Positions 31,433-40,166 are shown, counted from the first letter of the stretch. The stretch is 42,746 bases of DNA from DATKDP01 sp035546335 (GCA_035546335.1 DATKDP010000141.1:1-42746), one strand, 5' to 3'. The notes: generated by a model from the sequence alone, not told the origin. Made by a program: numbers and translations.

Positions 31433-32503
31433 ATGTCGAAGCGAATTCTCGTCACCTTCCTGGCGCTGACGATCGCCCTCACCATCTCTTCTCTCGCAGT
31501 CGCTCAGGAAAAGCCGGCCAAGGCCCCCCAGCTGACGATCGTCGAGCCGCTCAAGGACTTCGGCACCGTTCCGAAAGGGGACAAGCTCGACTTCTCCTTC
31601 CAGATCAAAAACAGCGGCACCGCCGATCTGCAGATCCTCAGCGCCCAGCCGGCGTGCGGCTGCACCGTCGCCGACTTCGACAAGGTGATCAAGCCCGGCG
31701 AGACCGGAAAGGTCACTGCCCATCTCGACACGACCTCGTTCGCCGGTCCGATCTCCAAGGGAATCACCCTTCAGACGAACGACCCGAACACGCCGACCGC
31801 GCAGTTGACGATCAACGCCATCGTCAAGCCGTACGTCGAGGCTCATCCCGCCGGCTTCGTCCGTTTCAACATGCTCCAGGGCGATGTGCAGACGCAGAGC
31901 CTGGTCCTCTATACGCACGAAGAGGAGCCGTTCGCCATCCAGAACGTCGAAGTTCCGGGCGACTTCGTCAAGGTCGCTCACCGCAAGATCGAAAAGCCGG
32001 AAGAGCTCGTGAAGGCCGGCCTCGCGGGACAGAGTCAGTATCGGATCGACGTGACCTTCGGCGGCCCGACGGCGCAGATCGGACCGATTGCCGAGAAGGT
32101 GAAGATCCATACCAACTCCAAACACTCGCCTCAGTACTCGGTCAGCATCAGCGGCGTCGTGAGGCCGACCTATACGGTGATGCCGACGGTGCTCAATTTC
32201 GGCGAAGTCTCGGCCGGCGATGCATCGGCCTCCCGCAACATCATTCTCCGCTCCAACGATCAGACAGCGCCTCAGATGTTCCAGGTGACGAAGGTGGAGT
32301 CGTCGACGCCGGCGGTTTCGGCGCAGGTTCTCCCGAACGAAAAGCCGGGTGAGTTCCAGGTCACCGCGAAGCTGGCGAAGGGTGCGAAGGCGGGAGCCAT
32401 CGAAGGCAACCTGAAGATCTACACCAGCGACACGCTCAACCCCGTCTTCACGCTTCCGCTCAAGGGAAACGTCAAGGCGGAGGCCAAGCCGGTCTCGAAG
32501 TAA
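31433..32503 (+). CDS. Exported DUF1573-repeat protein
   Basis: This 356-residue protein has a clear signal peptide (LALTIALTISSLAVAQ) and immunoglobulin-like beta domains of the DUF1573 type. The first reads DFGTVPKGDKLDFSFQIKNSG with ACGCT, the second begins near residue 238 with LNFGEVSAGDASASRNI. The family is thought to bind or scaffold in the periplasm, but its role is unknown. ATG 31433 has a strong AGGAGG ribosome site. An intrinsic terminator follows its stop by 24 bases, so it is probably a one-gene transcript. The upstream region contains GCCCGC-cgat-GCGGGC and GCCGTTC-19 nt-GAACGGC stems of unknown role. Confidence 0.85.
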   Translation: MSKRILVTFLALTIALTISSLAVAQEKPAKAPQLTIVEPLKDFGTVPKGDKLDFSFQIKNSGTADLQILSAQPACGCTVADFDKVIKPGETGKVTAHLDTTSFAGPISKGITLQTNDPNTPTAQLTINAIVKPYVEAHPAGFVRFNMLQGDVQTQSLVLYTHEEEPFAIQNVEVPGDFVKVAHRKIEKPEELVKAGLAGQSQYRIDVTFGGPTAQIGPIAEKVKIHTNSKHSPQYSVSISGVVRPTYTVMPTVLNFGEVSAGDASASRNIILRSNDQTAPQMFQVTKVESSTPAVSAQVLPNEKPGEFQVTAKLAKGAKAGAIEGNLKIYTSDTLNPVFTLPLKGNVKAEAKPVSK

Positions 32504-32526
32504 TCCACGATCAGGCCGTTTGAATC

Positions 32527-32556
32527 GAAGGCCTCCTGCGGGAGGCCTTCCTTTTT
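32527..32556 (+). terminator. Rho-independent terminator after the DUF1573 gene
   Basis: GAAGGCCTCC-TGCG-GGAGGCCTTC is a perfect 10-base stem with a 4-base loop, followed by CTTTTT. It lies between the DUF1573 stop and the methyltransferase start 25 bases further on. Confidence 0.93.
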
Positions 32557-32580
32557 CCGGCATGCTCGAGGGAGACGACG

Positions 32581-33246
32581 ATGAAGTCCGCGATCGACGC
32601 CATTCTGCACAAGGAGCAGGCACTCTATCTCGAGTCCCTCGTTCCTCCCCCCGATGCACTGCTGCAGCGAATGGAAGCGCTCGCGCAAGACGAGGGTCAT
32701 CCGATCGCCGATCGCGAGGTGGCCCATCTGATGCGGATTCTGATCCGCATCGCAAAGCCTGCCCGGATTCTCGAGATCGGTACCAACATCGGATACTCGG
32801 TCGTGGTAATGGGGCGGGAGCTTTCGCCGGACGCGACGATCGAAACGATCGAGATCGATCGGTCCACTCTGGAGACTGCAAGGCAGTTCGTCGCCGAAGC
32901 GGCTCTCCCGTGCGACGTCGTATTCCACGAAGGAGCCGCCCTCGACGTGCTCGCTTCACTCACGGGCACCTTCGACTTCGTCTTCATCGATTGTGTCAAG
33001 ACGGAGTACGGCGACTATCTCGACGAGCTGATGGACGAGAAGCTGTCGAAGGGGGCCCTGATCGTCTGTGACAATCTCCTCTGGAAAGGACAAGTCGCCG
33101 CAGGAGCCCGCTCGCCCGACCAGGTGGCCTCGACCGCAGCGCTCGCGCGATTCAATCGCCGCATCGTGACCGATCCCCGGCTCCTCTCAACGATCCTGCC
33201 CGTCGGCGACGGCGTCGGTCTGAGCTGGGTGATGGAGACGAGGTAG
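32581..33246 (+). CDS. Class I SAM-dependent O-methyltransferase (Methyltransf_3 type)
   Basis: This protein of 221 residues is of the catechol/caffeoyl-CoA-type O-methyltransferase family. ILEIGTNIGYS is motif I, TIETIEID binds the SAM ribose, and FDFVFIDCVKTEY carries the metal-binding aspartate, with VCDNLLWKGQV after it. The metal triad of the family appears complete. Substrate is unknown. It has its own GGGAG ribosome site and follows the terminator closely, so its promoter must lie in or near the terminator region, or it depends on read-through. It converges with prfA. Confidence 0.88.
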   Translation: MKSAIDAILHKEQALYLESLVPPPDALLQRMEALAQDEGHPIADREVAHLMRILIRIAKPARILEIGTNIGYSVVVMGRELSPDATIETIEIDRSTLETARQFVAEAALPCDVVFHEGAALDVLASLTGTFDFVFIDCVKTEYGDYLDELMDEKLSKGALIVCDNLLWKGQVAAGARSPDQVASTAALARFNRRIVTDPRLLSTILPVGDGVGLSWVMETR

Positions 33247-33298
33247 AGGGCCATTCGAGTGGACGAGGTGGACCGTTCCCGTCCACATCCCCCACTTC

Positions 33299-34378
33299 TC
33301 ACTTCGCGTCGACCGCCTCGCGAAGCCGTTCGGCCTGGAAATGCGCGATCAGCGGCTCGACCAGAACATCGAGACTCCCGTCCACGATCGCGGGCAAGTT
33401 GTGAACAGTCAGCCCGATCCGGTGATCCGTCACGCGATCCTGCGGAAAGTTGTACGTCCGGATCTTCTCCGAGCGGTCACCCGAGCCGATCATCCCTTTC
33501 CTCTGTGCCGACAGCTCCGTCTCCCGTTTCTCGCGCTCGATGTCATACAGACGGGCCTTGAGGACCTTCAACGCCTTCGCCCGGTTCTTGATCTGCGACT
33601 TCTCGTCCTGGCAGGAAACCACGACCCCGGTCGGAAGGTGCGTCAGTCGTACGGCCGAATAGGTGGTGTTCACCGACTGCCCACCCGGTCCGGATGAACA
33701 GAACGTGTCGACGCGAAGATCCTTCTCACTCACCTGAATGTCGATGTCATCGGCTTCCGGCAGAACGGCGACGGTGATGGCCGAGGTGTGAATGCGGCCC
33801 TGGGTCTCGGTCCTGGGAACCCTCTGGACCCGATGAACGCCCGATTCGTATTTCAACCGGGAGAAGACTCTCGATCCCTCGATCAGAAGCGTCGCGTCCT
33901 TGATTCCATCGACCGTCGAATAATTCGCGTCGGTGATATCGACCTTCCATCGCTTCTGTTCCGCGTAGCGCATGTACATCCGCATCACCTCGGCGGCGAA
34001 GAGCGACGCCTCGTCACCACCGGTGCCCGCCCGAATCTCCACGAAGACGTTCCTCTCGTCGTTCGGATCCTTCGGCTGCAGCAGGATGCGCAGCTCCTCG
34101 AGAAGCCTCGGCTCCTGCTTCTCGAGATCTGCGACTTCCAGCTCGGCCAGCTCGCGCAGCTCGTCCTCGCCCCGGCTGGTCGCGAGCATCTCCCGCGCAT
34201 CCGCGAGACCCTTCTGCACCTTCTTCAGCTCCCGGTAGGTCGCGACCACGTCTTCGATCTCGGAGATCGACTTCATCGCCTCGCGATAGCTCGCGACATT
34301 CGCAACGACGCCGGGATCGGCGATTCGGCTCTGCAGCTCCTCGTATCGTTGGTCGACTTCTTTCAGCTTTTCCCACAT
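33299..34378 (-). CDS. prfA: Peptide chain release factor 1
   Basis: This 359-residue release factor reads UAA and UAG and triggers peptidyl-tRNA hydrolysis. The GGQ loop is in GPGGQSVNTTYSAVRLTHLP. The codon-recognition segment RVQRVPRTETQGRIHTSA has P-R-T in the place of the usual PxT tripeptide, so RF1 specificity is expected. ATG 34378 gives the family start (MWEKLKEVDQRYEELQ). It comes third after rpmE and DUF1385, with 113 bases that hold a decayed dispersed repeat. A methyltransferase of the PrmC type is not next to it. Confidence 0.96.
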   Translation of the reverse strand: MWEKLKEVDQRYEELQSRIADPGVVANVASYREAMKSISEIEDVVATYRELKKVQKGLADAREMLATSRGEDELRELAELEVADLEKQEPRLLEELRILLQPKDPNDERNVFVEIRAGTGGDEASLFAAEVMRMYMRYAEQKRWKVDITDANYSTVDGIKDATLLIEGSRVFSRLKYESGVHRVQRVPRTETQGRIHTSAITVAVLPEADDIDIQVSEKDLRVDTFCSSGPGGQSVNTTYSAVRLTHLPTGVVVSCQDEKSQIKNRAKALKVLKARLYDIEREKRETELSAQRKGMIGSGDRSEKIRTYNFPQDRVTDHRIGLTVHNLPAIVDGSLDVLVEPLIAHFQAERLREAVDAK

Positions 34379-34491
34379 CGATTCACCCGTCTGTCCGCCC
34401 ATCCCCCTCGCTCAGGATGACGAGAGGTTTGCAGTGTGTTCCCGACTTCACCGGCGCACAGCGCCATTTTCCGAGGTCAGGACTGACGGTG

Positions 34492-35514
34492 CTAGGCAAC
34501 CGCGGCGCGATTCTCCTCCACGGCATCGAAGAGCAGCGCCTCTTTCAGGGCGATGATCGCCACCTCGAGCTGGCTGTCGTCCGGCTCTTTCGTGGTGATC
34601 TTCTGCAGCCAGAGGCCCGGGCGGATCAGAATTCTGCAGACCGGATTCGTCAGGTGCCGCGCGGAGAAGCGGATGATCTCGTAGGCGAATCCTGCGATGA
34701 GCGGAATCAGAACGATCCGCGCACCGAACTTCACCACGAACGGCGCGGTCGAGGGAATGAAGGAGAAGACCACGATCGAGATGGCCATGACAAAAAGCAG
34801 GAAGCTCGTGCCGCAGCGCGGGTGAAGAGTCGACTTCGTCCGCGCATTCTCGACCGTCAGATCCTCGTTCGCTTCGAAGGTGTAGACCGTCTTGTGCTCC
34901 GCTCCGTGATACTGGAACACTCTGCGGATGTCCTCGAGGAACGAGATCGACAGGATGTAGACGAAGAAAAACACCCCGCGAATCACGCCGTCGATCACGT
35001 TGTAGGTGAAATTCGTCATCTCCGGCATCAGGTAGTGGCGCAGCAGGTTCGTCAGTCCGAGAGGGGCGAGGATGAAGAGTCCGACGCCGAAAACGAGCGC
35101 CAGCAGCATCGAGGTCGCGACGGCGACGTTCGACATCTCCGGCTCCCCCTCTTTCCCTTCCGACGCTACGCTGGCCGAGTAATTGAGTGCCCGGATTCCG
35201 AGAACCAGCGACTGGATCAGCACGACGGATCCGCGAAGAACCGGGAAGCGGAGCGATGGATACTTCCTGGTGATCGAGACCAGCTTGTCTTTCCGGATCG
35301 CGACGCCGCCGTTCGGCTGGCGGACCGCCACCGAATAGCCGGTCAGCGAGCGCATCATCACCCCTTCGATGACCGCCTGCCCTCCGATCAGCATGTCGAC
35401 ATTCCGGTCGGCCCGATCCGACGGCATCGCCGACGTCAGTCCGTTGGTCACCGAATTGAGGACGCCGGCGAAGAGCTTCGCCCCTCCGGTCCAGAGTGTG
35501 CGCAGGCTCGGCAT
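34492..35514 (-). CDS. DUF1385 (YqhQ-type) integral membrane protein
   Basis: This protein of 340 residues is of unknown function. MLIGGQAVIEGVMMRS and the later YHGAEHKTVYTFEAN and LHPRCGTSFLLFVM are the hallmark blocks. Several transmembrane segments lie in the middle and C-terminal half. ATG 35514 shares one base with the rpmE stop (TGATG), so it is coupled to ribosomal protein L31. The order rpmE-DUF1385-prfA is common in bacteria and suggests a housekeeping role, but no activity is established. Confidence 0.93.
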   Translation of the reverse strand: MPSLRTLWTGGAKLFAGVLNSVTNGLTSAMPSDRADRNVDMLIGGQAVIEGVMMRSLTGYSVAVRQPNGGVAIRKDKLVSITRKYPSLRFPVLRGSVVLIQSLVLGIRALNYSASVASEGKEGEPEMSNVAVATSMLLALVFGVGLFILAPLGLTNLLRHYLMPEMTNFTYNVIDGVIRGVFFFVYILSISFLEDIRRVFQYHGAEHKTVYTFEANEDLTVENARTKSTLHPRCGTSFLLFVMAISIVVFSFIPSTAPFVVKFGARIVLIPLIAGFAYEIIRFSARHLTNPVCRILIRPGLWLQKITTKEPDDSQLEVAIIALKEALLFDAVEENRAAVA

Positions 35515-35726
35515 CAGGCCTTGACCTTGTCCTTGCGATACCTCTGCTGGAAGCGATCGATACGTCCCGCGGAATCGACCAGCTTCTGCTTGCCGGTGAA
35601 AAACGGATGGCATTTCGAGCAGATCTCGATTCGCAGATCCTTCTTGGTCGACCGCGTCTTCCAGTTCTCACCGCAGGCGCAGTGGACGTCGACCTCGTGG
35701 TACTGGGGATGAAGTTCGGCTTTCAT
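35514..35726 (-). CDS. rpmE: 50S ribosomal protein L31 (zinc-binding type)
   Basis: This protein of 70 residues carries the cysteines of the zinc-binding C+ form in VHCACGENW and ICSKCHPFFTGKQ. ATG 35726 (MKAELHPQYHEV) has GAGGATT upstream; the open frame extends further with no homology. It is probably the first gene of the rpmE-DUF1385-prfA operon. A possible -10 box TATACT (complement of 35779-35784) lies about 55 bases upstream of the start, without a clear -35 partner. A zinc-free paralogue was not seen here. Confidence 0.95.
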   Translation of the reverse strand: MKAELHPQYHEVDVHCACGENWKTRSTKKDLRIEICSKCHPFFTGKQKLVDSAGRIDRFQQRYRKDKVKA

Positions 35727-35930
35727 TGAATAGAATCCTCGTGTGTTTGTGGCTCTCAGGCCCAGACTCAAAACGCGGAGTATAGCGGAAAATATTCTGA
35801 CGCCCGTTTCGTGTCCATGTGTAGGTCATCCTGGGCGAGGTGGAGGGGTGGGTCTGAGACTCTAGTGGAGTGTATTTGATGAATTGGTGCCAGATGAGCG
35901 AGGCGCGCCGACGCAGGCATAGCGGTGACT

Positions 35931-36083
35931 ATGTTGAGGAGGCGCAACGTCACCGAGATCGAACGCCTTCACCGGCGCTTTCTCCCCTGGCTCGCCGAAG
36001 GCGGCTGGATCGATTCCTGGATGCGCGAGCGGTTGTGGGACGACCTGTGGAAGCTGATCGAGGACGCGCGCAGGAGGCCGTGA
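35931..36083 (+). CDS. Small hypothetical ORF (50 aa)
   Basis: This reading frame of 50 codons starts at ATG 35931 and encodes a compositionally protein-like peptide with repeated amphipathic stretches (TEIERLHRRFLPWLAEGGW, WDDLWKLIEDARRRP). No family was recognised. There is no ribosome site before the ATG, and the upstream part of the reading looks continuous with another frame, so it may be a remnant of a longer gene. It lies in the 526 bases between rpmE and phoR, where the only other recognisable item is the palindrome at 36107-36136 and a GTCATCCTGGGCGAGG motif. Confidence 0.25.
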   Translation: MLRRRNVTEIERLHRRFLPWLAEGGWIDSWMRERLWDDLWKLIEDARRRP

Positions 36084-36106
36084 CCCATTGCCACGTTTGA
36101 CGACTA

Positions 36107-36136
36107 TGTCGTCATTTGTCATGACAAATGACGACA
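36107..36136. repeat. 30-base perfect palindrome downstream of phoR
   Basis: The left half TGTCGTCATTTGTCA (36107-36121) is complemented exactly by the right half TGACAAATGACGACA. No T-tract follows, so it is not a standard terminator. It stands 117 bases beyond the phoR stop and could be an operator, a REP-like unit or a transcript-end stem. Confidence 0.8.
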
Positions 36137-36252
36137 ATGGCGTCGAATCGTTGCGTTCCTCGCACCCTGGATCTGGCGCCACTGCTGGCGAGCAGGTCCC
36201 ATTTTCTTCTCGGCCCCCGGCGGCAGCTACCGCTGATGACGAGGGGTATCCC

Positions 36253-37599
36253 TCACCTCGGCAGCCGCACCTCGAAGGTCGCTCCTGCGCCGGGCGCGCT
36301 GTGAACCGAGATCGTTCCTCCGTGGCGAAGGACGAGATGCTTGGCGATGGCGAGGCCCAGGCCGCTCCCCGCGCCATCCGAGCGACTCCTGTCGACACGG
36401 TAGAAGCGGTGAAAGATGCGCTCCTGCTCCCGAATCGGAATCCCCTCGCCATAGTCGGTGACCGCGACGAGTGCGCTGTCGCCCTCGTCGCGGAGCGTGA
36501 TGTCGACACGACGATCTGCGCCTGCATGCTTGAGCGCGTTGTCGATGAGGTTGGAGAAAATCTGCTGGACTTTGATCGGGTCGACGTTGGCTTCGAGCGC
36601 GACCTGCCCCTCGACTCGAATGTCGGCCGATTCGTTCCCCGGACGGCTGCGGAAATCATCGCTCAGGTCTGCCAGAAGCCGGTGCAGCTCCGTCGCCTCT
36701 CGATGGAGCACGAGATCACCCGACTCGATCTGGTTCAGCTCCGAGATGTCGGCGACGAGGCGCTCGAGACGAGCGAGCTGCCGGAGGAGAATCGCCCGAA
36801 GGTGCTGCTGCTGGTCGGGCGTGAGCGATCCGTGAACGAAGCTCTCGATCGCCGAGCGAAGGCCGGCGAGCGGTGTGCGAACTTCGTGGGAAAAGTCGTC
36901 GAGAAAGTCGCGCCGTATCGCCTCCAGCCGTTCGATGTCGGTGACGTCGATGAAGAGAGCAACGGCGGCGATCTCGCTGGCGGATGCCACGGGGAGCGTT
37001 CGGATCTCGATTCTGCGCTCCTGATCGCGAAGCCGGACGGCGGTCCGGTTGACCGATGCCTCTCCCGACAGCGCGAGATCGAAGGCCGACAGAAGAGCGC
37101 TGTGGCGCACCACGTCGAAAAACGACCAGCCGACTACCTGCTCGCGCAGAGAAAACAGCTCGATCGCCCGGCGATTGGCGAGCACGATGATTCGATCGCG
37201 GTCGATGGCCAGGAGCCCCTCGCGAAGCGAGTCGACGATCCTGCGCATCACCTCCTTCTGCTGGTCGAACAGCTCGACGCGTTCGACGAGCACTCGGCGC
37301 ATCTCCTCGACGCTGCGCGCCAGATCTCCCAGCTCGCCGGGCGATTCCGGGATGGAAATCTGCTCGTGAAGGCCTCCCCCGACCACCGTTCGGACCCCAT
37401 CGGTGATCGCGTCCATCGCGTTTTTCCGGCCCCGGCGCCTTCCCTCGCGAGCCGCCAGAGAAACGAGCACGACGGCTCCGACGATCAGTACGACCGCCGC
37501 AGCGCCCAGCGGTTCCAGAGGGTCGGCGAGCGCGACGAGGATGGCGGCGGCGACTACGGTCGCAACGAGAAGGAGGAAACGAGGGCGAAACCGAGCCAT
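36253..37599 (-). CDS. phoR: Sensor histidine kinase, PhoR-type
   Basis: This 448-residue membrane kinase has two transmembrane helices within the first 50 residues and almost no periplasmic loop. A linker of HAMP-like character follows, then a PAS-like domain around residues 115-225. The H-box is DDFSHEVRTPLAGL, with the phospho-accepting histidine, the N-box is FSNLIDNALKHA, and G1/G2 are DYGEGI and GSGLGLAI. The fold and the partner genes fit the phosphate sensor PhoR. It follows phoB by 10 bases. Confidence 0.9.
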   Translation of the reverse strand: MARFRPRFLLLVATVVAAAILVALADPLEPLGAAAVVLIVGAVVLVSLAAREGRRRGRKNAMDAITDGVRTVVGGGLHEQISIPESPGELGDLARSVEEMRRVLVERVELFDQQKEVMRRIVDSLREGLLAIDRDRIIVLANRRAIELFSLREQVVGWSFFDVVRHSALLSAFDLALSGEASVNRTAVRLRDQERRIEIRTLPVASASEIAAVALFIDVTDIERLEAIRRDFLDDFSHEVRTPLAGLRSAIESFVHGSLTPDQQQHLRAILLRQLARLERLVADISELNQIESGDLVLHREATELHRLLADLSDDFRSRPGNESADIRVEGQVALEANVDPIKVQQIFSNLIDNALKHAGADRRVDITLRDEGDSALVAVTDYGEGIPIREQERIFHRFYRVDRSRSDGAGSGLGLAIAKHLVLRHGGTISVHSAPGAGATFEVRLPR

Positions 37600-37609
37600 C
37601 CCGTCTTCC

Positions 37610-38299
37610 TCATCCCACCGCGCTTCTGGCGTCCTCGAAGCGGTACCCGAATCCGATCACCGTGCTGATCCGTTCCTTGCCGATCTTCTTGCGCAGATTC
37701 CGGATGTGTGCGTCGACGGTTCTGGTCTCCACGTCTTCCGACATCTGCCAGACCTCAGAGAGGATCCGGTCGCGCGAGACGACCGCGGGTCGATTTCGGA
37801 TGAGGAGCCAGAGGAGCTCGAACTCCTTGCGGGCGAGCTTCACCTCCGCTCCATCGACGAAGACGCGCAGGGTCGAGGCCTCCACGCGCAACGACCCGTC
37901 GTCGTAGATCGTCGTCGCGTCCTCGTAGCCACGCGATCTGCGCAGAATCGCTCCGATTCTGGCGACGAGCTCGGGGACGCTGAACGGCTTGGTCAGATAG
38001 TCGTCCGCCCCCAGCTCGAGTCCGGTGACGCGGTCGCGCTCGGAGATCCGAGCGGTCAGCATCAGAATCGGAAGGGCATGCGTCGATGGATTCCGTCGCA
38101 GCTCGCGGCAGATGGTGAACCCGTCGAGATCGGGAAGGTTGAGATCGAGAATCAGAAAGTCGAAATGTCCCTGCTGGACGTTCATCAAACCTTCGTTGCC
38201 GCGAGCGAAGCGCTCGACCTTGTGTCCTTCCTTCTCCAGATTGAGCTGGATGGTGAAGGCGAGGTCGGAGTCGTCCTCGATCAGAGCGATTCGAGCCAT
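37610..38299 (-). CDS. phoB: Response regulator, PhoB-type (OmpR family)
   Basis: This 229-residue two-domain regulator has the receiver from residue 3 (IALIEDDSDLAFTI) with phospho-aspartate in LILDLNLPDLDG and lysine in DDYLTKPF, followed by a C-terminal winged helix ending in VIGFGYRF. The DNA-binding recognition part VDAHIRNLRKKIG is typical. It lies 10 bases after phoU and 10 before phoR. The phosphate assignment depends on phoU; without that it could be any OmpR-type regulator. Confidence 0.9.
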   Translation of the reverse strand: MARIALIEDDSDLAFTIQLNLEKEGHKVERFARGNEGLMNVQQGHFDFLILDLNLPDLDGFTICRELRRNPSTHALPILMLTARISERDRVTGLELGADDYLTKPFSVPELVARIGAILRRSRGYEDATTIYDDGSLRVEASTLRVFVDGAEVKLARKEFELLWLLIRNRPAVVSRDRILSEVWQMSEDVETRTVDAHIRNLRKKIGKERISTVIGFGYRFEDARSAVG

Positions 38300-38309
38300 G
38301 GAATCTCGA

Positions 38310-38969
38310 TCACGCTCCGGCGGCGTGCTTGATGACTTTGCCCTCGACGAGATAGACGATCATCTCGCAGATGTTCGTCGCTCCGTCGGCCATCCTCTCG
38401 AAGTATTTGCCGACGAACGTCAGCCGGATCGCTCGCGAGATGTTCCTCGGATCCTCGAGCATGTAGGTCAACAGTTCGCGAAAGGATTCTTCGGTCAGTG
38501 CGTCGACCTCGTCGTCACGCTCGATGACCCGCCGCGCGAGATCGGCATCGCGCGCCATGAACGCATCGAGCGACTGGCGAACCATTTCCTGTGCAATTAC
38601 AGCCAGTCGCGGAATCAGAAGAAGCGGTTTGAGCGGAGTCTCGCGATTCAGCTCGAGCGACCGCTCCGCCACGTCCTGGGCCAGGTCCGCGATCCGTTCG
38701 AGCTCCGGCGTGACCTTCATGACCGTCGCCAGGAATCGCAGATCGATCGCCGTCGGCTGCATCTTCGCGATCAGCTCGAGAGCCTGCTGATCGATGTCGA
38801 GCTCCATCTGATCGATCACTCCATCGGCTCTGATGACCTCTTCTCCGATCTTCGAGTCGCGCTCCAGAAGGGCTCGAAGCGACTGGCTGATGGAGTCCTC
38901 GACCATCGCCCCCATCCGCAGGAGCGACTCCTTCAACCGCTCGATGTCGCGATCAAAATGTCTCGTCAT
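38310..38969 (-). CDS. phoU: Phosphate transport system regulator PhoU
   Basis: This 219-residue helical protein has two PhoU domains. The first has FDRDIERLKESLLRMGAMVEDSI and the second DARREV-type segments, with AIRLTFVGKYFERMADGATNIC near the C-terminus, including the conserved metal-binding E(Q)xxD region. It is the first gene of phoU-phoB-phoR. The Pst transporter that PhoU usually controls is not in the window, so it must be elsewhere. No PHO box was found upstream. Confidence 0.92.
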   Translation of the reverse strand: MTRHFDRDIERLKESLLRMGAMVEDSISQSLRALLERDSKIGEEVIRADGVIDQMELDIDQQALELIAKMQPTAIDLRFLATVMKVTPELERIADLAQDVAERSLELNRETPLKPLLLIPRLAVIAQEMVRQSLDAFMARDADLARRVIERDDEVDALTEESFRELLTYMLEDPRNISRAIRLTFVGKYFERMADGATNICEMIVYLVEGKVIKHAAGA

Positions 38970-39241
38970 CTTCGTTCACCGCGTCAACTCCATCGATACC
39001 ACACCATCGAAGCCTACTCCACTGCGCGACACAGCTCCAGCCGTGCAGCAGGACCAGGGAGCGAAGCAGGCTCGCCAGCGCCCCCGCCGGCCACTGCCGA
39101 CCCACTCTGGCCGCATGCTGTGAAAAGCGTTTCGCGTTTCTGTAAATTGCCTGACAAGACGATGCCACGGCGCCATGAAGCCCGCCACGCATCACACGCC
39201 GCCGGTCTTTGATTTATGATGCCCGCAGAAAGGGCATTCGC

Positions 39242-40024
39242 ATGACCAAGCTGCTGTCTCTCGAAGGGAAAACCGGCCTGATCCTCGGTGTGGCGAACAA
39301 GCGCTCGATCGCCTGGGCCATCGCCCAGTCACTCGCCGCAGCAGGTATGCGCCTCGCCTTCACCTATCAGGGGGAACGCCTCAAAGAGAGCGTCGAAAGT
39401 CTGGCATCGACGCTTCCAGACTCCCCTCTCTACGACTGCGACGTAACCGGCGACGCAGCGATCGACACCGTCCTCCAATCCGTCGATCGCGACTTCGGTC
39501 GCCTCGATACCCTCGTCCATTCCGTTGCGTTCGCCCCTCGGGAGGATCTCGAAGGGGAGTTCATCAACACTTCGCGCGAAGGATTCAAGCTCGCCCACGA
39601 CATTTCGGCCTACTCGCTGATCGGCCTCACGCGCGCTGCGCTCCCCCTCATGGAGCGCGGCGGCGGAGGCTCGGTGATCGCCATGACGTACTACGGCGCA
39701 GAGAAAGCGGTCGAGGGCTACAACCTGATGGGCGTCGCCAAGGCCTCTCTCGAGGCCTCGGTCCGCTACCTCGCATCGAATCTCGGACCGCGCGGGATCC
39801 GCGTCAACGCGATCTCGGCCGGCCCGGTCAATACGCTCGCTGCGCGCGGTATCAAGGGATTCACGACCATGCTGAAGCATCATGCGGAAAAAGCGCCTCT
39901 TCGCCGCAATATCGAGCTGCGCGAGGTCGCCGACGCAGCACTTTTTCTCGCCTCGGACATGTCCTCCGGAATCACCGGCGAGATCCTCTTCGTCGATGCG
40001 GGATACAACATCGTCGGGCTGTGA
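39242..40024 (+). CDS. fabI: Enoyl-[acyl-carrier-protein] reductase (NADH), FabI
   Basis: This 260-residue SDR enzyme carries out the last reduction of fatty-acid elongation. GKTGLILGVANKRSIAWAIAQ is the nucleotide-binding start, HSVAFAPREDL and the FabI catalytic pair YNLMGVAK (Tyr, six residues, Lys) follow, then AISAGPVNTLAARGI and the C-terminal GITGEILFVDAGYNI. ATG 39242 has AAAGGG before it. It is divergent from phoU. FabI is the triclosan and isoniazid-type target class. Family length is typical. Confidence 0.95.
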   Translation: MTKLLSLEGKTGLILGVANKRSIAWAIAQSLAAAGMRLAFTYQGERLKESVESLASTLPDSPLYDCDVTGDAAIDTVLQSVDRDFGRLDTLVHSVAFAPREDLEGEFINTSREGFKLAHDISAYSLIGLTRAALPLMERGGGGSVIAMTYYGAEKAVEGYNLMGVAKASLEASVRYLASNLGPRGIRVNAISAGPVNTLAARGIKGFTTMLKHHAEKAPLRRNIELREVADAALFLASDMSSGITGEILFVDAGYNIVGL

Positions 40025-40035
40025 TCGGGGGCCTT

Positions 40036-40084
40036 GATAGCAGATAGCAGATAGCAGATAGCAGATAGCAGATAGCAGATAGCA
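40036..40084. repeat. Seven exact copies of heptanucleotide GATAGCA
   Basis: Seven perfect tandem units directly follow the fabI stop. Tandem copies without a mismatch suggest recent slippage or expansion. A second, imperfect heptamer tract follows at 40118-40166. Confidence 0.95.
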
Positions 40085-40117
40085 GGCTGCTCGGATTTTG
40101 CCATTTGCAACGCATGC

Positions 40118-40166
40118 GAGCCTCGAGCCTCGAGCCTCGAGCCCCGAAAACTGAGCCTCGAGTCCC
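40118..40166. repeat. Imperfect GAGCCTC heptamer tract
   Basis: Units GAGCCTC, GAGCCTC, GAGCCTC, GAGCCCC, GAAAACT, GAGCCTC and GAGTCCC follow one another. It is the reverse complement of the tract at 25074-25115. The roughly 290 bases between fabI and the GAF/REC remnant hold only these repeats. Confidence 0.8.

Noticed and set aside
35862..36659. 265-codon minus-strand frame overlapping phoR
   Set aside because: It reads phoR in another frame; the translation is serine/arginine-rich without any domain.
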